7,272 nucleotides of DNA, from assembly GCA_017613055.1 (NCBI GenBank), contig JAGAES010000011.1, forward strand, positions 1-7,272, written 5' to 3'. Origin of the DNA: Lachnospiraceae bacterium (GTDB lineage: Bacteria; Bacillota_A; Clostridia; Lachnospirales; Lachnospiraceae). Positions 6,078 to 7,272 of the stretch are shown in pieces; position 1 is the first letter of the stretch, and each line of letters begins with the position of its first letter. The notes beneath the pieces are model-generated. The model worked only from the letters and a program-made list of their open reading frames with translations, searched no databases and was not told where the DNA came from. A program made the position numbers and the translations under genes.

Positions 6078-6115
6078 GTCAGTTGCTCCGCAACTGACAC
6101 CTCATGACAAGAGGT
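6078..6115. repeat. Two further hairpins ending the REP-like cluster
   Basis: GTCAGTTGC-TCC-GCAACTGAC (6078-6098) is a perfect 9-bp stem with a 3-nt loop. It is followed by ACCTC-ATGACAA-GAGGT (6099-6115), whose CCTCATGACAA (6100-6110) repeats part of the 36-bp unit. Confidence 0.75.
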
Positions 6116-6127
6116 AAATGAAAGATT

Positions 6128-6172
6128 ACCCTTCCGAAAACCATAGTAAAACGGGGTTTCGGAAGGGTTTTT
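6128..6172 (+). terminator. Rho-independent terminator of the lipoprotein-hflX operon
   Basis: ACCCTTCCGAAA (6128-6139) pairs perfectly with TTTCGGAAGGGT (6157-6168), a 12-bp stem with a 17-nt loop, followed by T5 (6168-6172). It lies 145 bp after the hflX stop, beyond the REP-like cluster, so that cluster would be transcribed as the 3' UTR. Confidence 0.82.
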
Positions 6173-6208
6173 CCTTGTTTCGGGGAAATTTCTTTTACGT
6201 GAATAAAA

Positions 6209-6224
6209 CCACAAGATGTAGTAT
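6209..6224. promoter_or_regulatory. Candidate NrdR box 1
   Basis: CCACAAGATGTAGTAT matches the NrdR consensus ACACTATATATAGTGT at 11 of 16 positions by eye, including CAC near the left and TAGT in the right half. NrdR represses ribonucleotide reductase genes, usually through two such boxes. Confidence 0.55.
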
Positions 6225-6240
6225 TTTTTGTGAAAAATCA

Positions 6241-6256
6241 CCAATAGATTTAGTTG
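6241..6256. promoter_or_regulatory. Candidate NrdR box 2, overlapping the -35
   Basis: CCAATAGATTTAGTTG matches the same consensus at 10 of 16 positions. It begins 32 bp after box 1, about three helical turns, the spacing reported for NrdR box pairs. It covers the first three bases of TTGACA, a position suited to repression. Confidence 0.5.
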
Positions 6257-6282
6257 ACAACAAAAAACCGCTGTGCTATCAT
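6254..6282 (+). promoter_or_regulatory. Promoter of nrdD
   Basis: TTGACA (6254-6259), 17-bp spacer, TATCAT (6277-6282): perfect -35 and a -10 with 5 of 6 consensus bases. Start site predicted near 6289, leaving a leader of about 48 nt. Confidence 0.85.
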
Positions 6283-6292
6283 TAAGACAATC

Positions 6293-6310
6293 GCTTCCGT
6301 TCGCGGAAGC
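6293..6310 (+). other. UUCG-loop hairpin at the 5' end of nrdD mRNA
   Basis: GCTTCCG-TTCG-CGGAAGC is a perfect 7-bp stem with a TTCG loop, a few bases after the predicted start site and 26 bp before the ATG. There is no T-run, so it is not a terminator; a 5' mRNA stabiliser is plausible. Confidence 0.6.
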
Positions 6311-6336
6311 ATGTTCAGTCGAAAGGAGAAGAGGGA

Positions 6337-7272
6337 ATGATTCAAGTAGCAAAACGTGATGGGGAATTGCGGGATTTTGACATTCAGAAGATTTGCGGCG
6401 CGATTGAGAAGGCATTCAAGGCAACCCAGAAGGAGTACACGGATGACATCATCAACCTTCTGGCACTCCGCGTAACGTCCGAGTTTCAGAGCAAGGTGAA
6501 GGACGGCGTTGTGGAAGTGGAAGACATCCAGGACTGCGTCGAGCACGTGCTTGAGTCCACCGGTTACACCGATGTGGCCAAGGCGTACATCCTGTACCGT
6601 AAGAACCGCGAGAAGATGCGGAACATGAAATCGACGATCCTTGACTACAAGGAGATCGTCAACAGCTACGTTCACGAGGAGGACTGGCGCGTTAAGGAGA
6701 ACGCGACCGTTACCTATTCCGTGGGCGGACTGATTCTGCACAATTCCGGCGCCATCACCGCCAACTACTGGCTGAGCGAGGTTTATGACCCCGAGATTGC
6801 CAATGCGCACAAGAACGCCGACATTCATATCCATGACCTTTCGATGCTGACCGGTTACTGCGCGGGCTGGTCCTTAAAGCAGCTGATTAAGGAAGGCCTC
6901 GGCGGAATCCGCGGCAAGATGACCTCTTCGCCGGCAAGACATCTGTCCACGCTCGTTAACCAGATGGTTAACTTCCTCGGCATTATGCAGAACGAGTGGG
7001 CGGGCGCACAGGCATTTTCCTCCTTTGACACCTATCTTGCACCGTTCGTAAAGGTCGATGACCTGAGCTATAAAGAGGTAAAGCAGTGCATCCAGAGCTT
7101 CGTATACGGCGTGAACACGCCGAGCCGCTGGGGCACCCAGGCACCTTTCAGCAACATCACCCTTGACTGGACCGTTCCGGCGGACATGGCAGAGCTTCCG
7201 TGCCTGATCGGCGGCGAGGAGATGGATTTCTGCTACAAGGATTGTAAGAAAGAGATGGATATGGTCAACAAG
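6337..7272 (+). CDS. nrdD: Anaerobic ribonucleoside-triphosphate reductase, N-terminal part (3' end outside window)
   Basis: Class III reductase; in anaerobes it reduces ribonucleoside triphosphates to dNTPs with a glycyl radical installed by the activase NrdG. The ATG at 6337 follows AAGGAG (6323-6328) by 8 nt, and 312 codons are visible without a stop. Residues 1 to about 95 fit an ATP-cone allosteric domain (IQVAKRDGELRDFD, AYILYRKNREKM). The catalytic part follows with ANYWLSEVYDPEIANAH, DIHIHDLSMLTGYCAGWSL, where Cys175 is a good candidate active-site cysteine, VNFLGIMQNEWAGAQAFSSF, and VNTPSRWGTQAPFSNITLDW. The C-terminal zinc site, glycyl-radical Gly and any nrdG lie beyond the window. 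It has its own promoter, and candidate NrdR boxes suggest control by dNTP/ATP levels. Confidence 0.95.
   Translation, partial: MIQVAKRDGELRDFDIQKICGAIEKAFKATQKEYTDDIINLLALRVTSEFQSKVKDGVVEVEDIQDCVEHVLESTGYTDVAKAYILYRKNREKMRNMKSTILDYKEIVNSYVHEEDWRVKENATVTYSVGGLILHNSGAITANYWLSEVYDPEIANAHKNADIHIHDLSMLTGYCAGWSLKQLIKEGLGGIRGKMTSSPARHLSTLVNQMVNFLGIMQNEWAGAQAFSSFDTYLAPFVKVDDLSYKEVKQCIQSFVYGVNTPSRWGTQAPFSNITLDWTVPADMAELPCLIGGEEMDFCYKDCKKEMDMVNK

Larger units (their letters stand above)
5983..6336. other. 354-bp intergenic region, hflX to nrdD
   Basis: No credible gene. It holds an SD-like GAAAGGAG directly after the hflX stop, a REP-like hairpin cluster (5994-6115), a terminator (6128-6172), and the AT-rich control region and leader of nrdD. 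A 32-codon open frame at 6009-6107 lies entirely inside the hairpin repeats and is not credible. Confidence 0.8.

Noticed and set aside
6009..6107. 32-codon open frame inside the REP-like repeats
   Set aside because: It consists wholly of repeat hairpins, and the nearest ribosome binding site is 18 nt away.

Overview
The window looks like chromosomal DNA of a gut-type Clostridia, most likely Lachnospiraceae. The basis is moderate GC, AAAGGAG-type ribosome binding sites, sigma-A-like promoters, a Gram-positive sortase-anchored surface protein, a class II aldolase with HGSSS and NIDSD motifs, a class III (strictly anaerobic) ribonucleotide reductase, and REP-like intergenic hairpins of the sort seen in this group. 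The family assignment is inference; no 16S or marker tree is available here.

Layout, all genes on the + strand. (1) 1-441: 3' end of a class II fructose-bisphosphate aldolase, closed by a strong terminator with a GAAA loop (496-537). (2) 442-1201: about 760 bp without a recognisable gene, but dense in structure. Its AT-rich half holds five copies of a ~38-bp unit with conserved GGTACTC/GTACCATT ends; four form two head-to-head pairs 128 bp apart. Its GC-rich half holds small hairpins, a 15-bp tandem repeat, a promoter with an 18-bp perfect palindrome filling the -35/-10 spacer, and a ~170-nt leader that could fold. (3) 1202-3445: a 747-aa secreted adhesin with a signal peptide, a thioester (TQxA) domain, four SpaA/CnaB-like repeats and a PETG sortase signal, followed by a terminator (3467-3496). 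(4) 3558-5982: a two-gene operon from a near-consensus promoter, encoding a TPR lipoprotein and the GTPase HflX, overlapping by 8 nt. (5) 5983-6336: a REP-like cluster with two perfect 36-bp direct repeats and further hairpins, a terminator, then a promoter with two candidate NrdR boxes 32 bp apart. (6) 6337-7272: the first 312 codons of nrdD, cut by the window edge.

The genes are four transcription units: glycolysis; surface adhesion; a lipoprotein coupled to a ribosome-associated GTPase; and anaerobic dNTP synthesis under probable NrdR control. The adhesin is an isolated unit with its own promoter, long leader and terminator, and its upstream region is the most unusual part of the window. 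I see no clear new multi-gene system. The best candidates for undescribed biology are the GGTACTC paired-unit array and the palindrome-in-spacer promoter with its structured leader.
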